From positions 511,001-575,000 of the forward strand of contig OZ038533.1 in the NCBI GenBank assembly GCA_964036665.1: DNA of 64,000 nt, given 5' to 3'. This document shows, one piece after another, positions 61,816 to 64,000 of this stretch (its first letter is position 1; every line of letters starts with the position of its first letter). This stretch comes from Gordius sp. MW1 (Eukaryota; Nematomorpha; Gordioida; Gordea; Gordiidae). Under the pieces are notes generated by a model. It searched no databases. It was given only the letters and a program-made list of their open reading frames with translations, and was not told the origin of the DNA. The translations under genes and the position numbers were made by a program.

Positions 61816-64000
61816 GCTTCAAATGCTCAAAAACTAACAAAAAACAAGTTACAATTTCAACCGTTACTTTTATAGGAAAAAAGCATTTTTTTAATTCTTT
61901 CACTAATAAATCGACGATTTTATTATGAAAACTTTAAAATTTTGTTTTATAACATGGCAATTCCTAGATCGATATTCTTTTGATTCTCAAATGTTAAACA
62001 ATTAATTTACCAAATTAGATAAAGAAGGCAAAGTTTTCAATTTGCCAGTGCATAACAAGAGCTGAGCTAATATTAAATCATATCAGAACTTCGAAATAAT
62101 ATAAAAGTTGAACAAACTTAAATAGAGGAGGATTGATCTGTTTGAGTGGATAACATTATATTGGTATAAGAATTAATAAAATGATATAATTCCCTAAATA
62201 GTTTTTATATCCCAATCAATATCAATCACTAATATATTTACAGCGTCATACATCCATCATTTTTTCTGAAAACCTACTGTCTGTCTACTAACCATACATT
62301 TTTACGGTGCTATGGCCTCATTATTTAAATATGGGAGAAATAGGGTATAATGATAATTCGGAGAAATTCAGCGAGATATTTACGTCATATCATAACGAAT
62401 TCGTCATCCTTATTTTATTACTAAGCTCCATCAGTTTTATCAAGTCGAAAGTTTGCCAAAATATCGAAACATTTTATGAAAAATGGGCATAGCCAGGGGG
62501 AGGCAGGGAGTCTAAATATGAAAATTCTTATAAATTGAATAAAAATATGGTAAAAACTTAAAACAATTATCATTTTGCCCCTCTCTAAATCATATTGCCC
62601 CCCTCTAATTCTAATGATGGCTACGCCCATCACAGTTATTAATGTAATATTCGTATGAAATTTTTTGAACATCAATCAGTAAACAAATAAGCCTACATTA
62701 CATACAAATGGTCTAATGTTCGTAGAAGGGTATTAAAAACTACCGAATGAAAATCGAGTTCAATTAAAAATTAGTAAATTAATAAAACAATTTAATATTT
62801 ATGTAAAAACTATAGGAGAACTTTAATTTAAACTTACTTATGTGATGATGGAGAGAATTGTGTAATGGAAAAGTCAATATGGACTGATATATACGCGATT
62901 TTAAATGACTATTCCTCCAGCAATTATAATGATAAAATTATTAATGACCAGATTAACCCCTTTTCTAAAAGGGAAAGACTATGAGGCAGAGGATAGGATA
63001 ATAGTATGCCATAAATTAAAATCTTATTTTATAAATACTTATAATAATAATAAATTTTTTATATAATTATAACTTTGCAATTAATTTCATTTAACCATTA
63101 TAGCGGAGGACAGGCTATATAAAAACAATGTATGGATTTTCTCGGCTATATCTTCAATTAATTTGTATCCGTATATATGGAATTGAAAAAAAAACTTTTA
63201 AAAATGTGAGTATACTCCGCTTTCTTAATTTGTAACGTAATAAGAAGCAGATCGTCAACAAATGATAGCTTAGGACTTTGCGTGTAAAAAGCACTTTAAA
63301 AGTCAAAAACAGAGAGCCACTGGATAGATAGCCTTGATCCTTTAGCATATTATAAAACAGATGCTTTTAAGGTTTGGTTAGAGAGAGATAAAGTGGCTAT
63401 AACTCTACCTGAATATGACAAATCTAAGTAAATATTTAAGTAAGTTAAATGTATGCAATGTTTTATATAAATGATATTATGCAACACTAATATATATTAT
63501 TTATTTACTACTAATTATATATTTAATACTTCTTACCCATTAGTTGAAACAACAATACAAGGTCATCACTCCTCATAAATAATCTTTAATTTATTTGAAA
63601 ATTAAGATTTTTAGCTACCAACATAAAACACAAAATTCAATGTAAGTTCAAAGTTTAATAAAAATTAAATTAGATTGCAAATATTTTTAATTAAAAAAAA
63701 ATAAGGAAATTAATCGTCTGCTTTCTAATTATTATTTGTATAGAACGACATCACATAAACAAACATTCATTTGAAATGATTAAAAAGTTTTTTGAAATAA
63801 AATTGACAAAACAGTTCACGGTAACTCCATTCTAAGTCAAAATGAATCTAGCATTAGGTGATATATGCGTCTCAAGTTAATTTTTGATTAAATTTTAATT
63901 AAATACATCCTTTGTGTAATAAATTGACGTAATCGGTAAAAAGAGAATATTTACAAATATAAAATTTATTTTAAAAGATCTGTAGAAAAGCCATAAACCC
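61816..64000. other. sequence upstream of arrestin, no gene seen
   Basis: The arrestin 5' UTR and promoter lie right of 61815; no clear core promoter. Contains a MITE (62483-62630). From 62640 to 64000 the sequence is AT-rich; the open frames at 62307-62492 and 63154-63348 match nothing I know. Confidence 0.4.
62483..62630. mobile_element. hAT-type MITE, GGGCGTAGCC family, copy
   Basis: Ends ATGGGCATAGCCAGGGGG and ATGATGGCTACGCCCAT; contains TCATTTTGCCCCTCTCTAAA and CATATTGCCCCCCTCTAATT as in the 13.3-kb copy. No exact duplication. Confidence 0.7.

Overview
The window is nuclear DNA from an animal. It is very AT-rich, its genes are split by GT-AG introns, and about half of it is transposable elements. 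Four host loci can be read exon by exon: a LETM1 mitochondrial carrier (minus, 10747-15012, 11 exons), a ZDHHC16-like palmitoyltransferase (plus, 45100-46965, 8 exons, two introns of only 36 nt), a damaged serpin (plus, 53203-54571, 3 exons, one frameshift and one in-frame stop) and a beta-type arrestin (minus, 56602-61815, 13 exons). The arrestin looks protostome/arthropod-like (inference); I cannot name the species. The four loci are unrelated in function and sit far apart, so there is no operon-like logic.

The dominant structure is a nested transposon complex at 15684-32151. A Ty3/gypsy element (minus, about 100-bp LTRs, 5-bp duplication AGTTG) was hit three times: by a full-length non-LTR retrotransposon (16751-22183), which later received a 166-bp insertion with a 13-bp duplication and an unclassified repeat; by a 6.6-kb hAT transposon (22581-29184, TIR CAGAGCTGTTAA, 8-bp duplication GTCCTACG), which itself carries a second copy of the same non-LTR family with a 36-nt poly(A); and by a 229-bp MITE with a 9-bp duplication. 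The order of events can be read from the duplications.

Other regions: 1-10.5 kb holds a hAT-like non-autonomous element, a MITE inside a tandem array, a Mutator-like transposase relic, a mini-Helitron and a repeat with tRNA-Thr-like modules. 33.8-43.2 kb holds two Helitrons, one with both termini but a deleted Rep domain, plus two more fragments of the non-LTR family. 48.0-51.7 kb holds a TRIM-like LTR element without coding capacity, a hAT-type foldback element whose core is an array of G/C runs, and a 31-bp-TIR MITE. The remaining sequence is AT-rich and I see no supportable genes in it.

All exon models were made by eye from splice signals, reading-frame phase and remembered family conservation; nothing was searched or aligned by computer.
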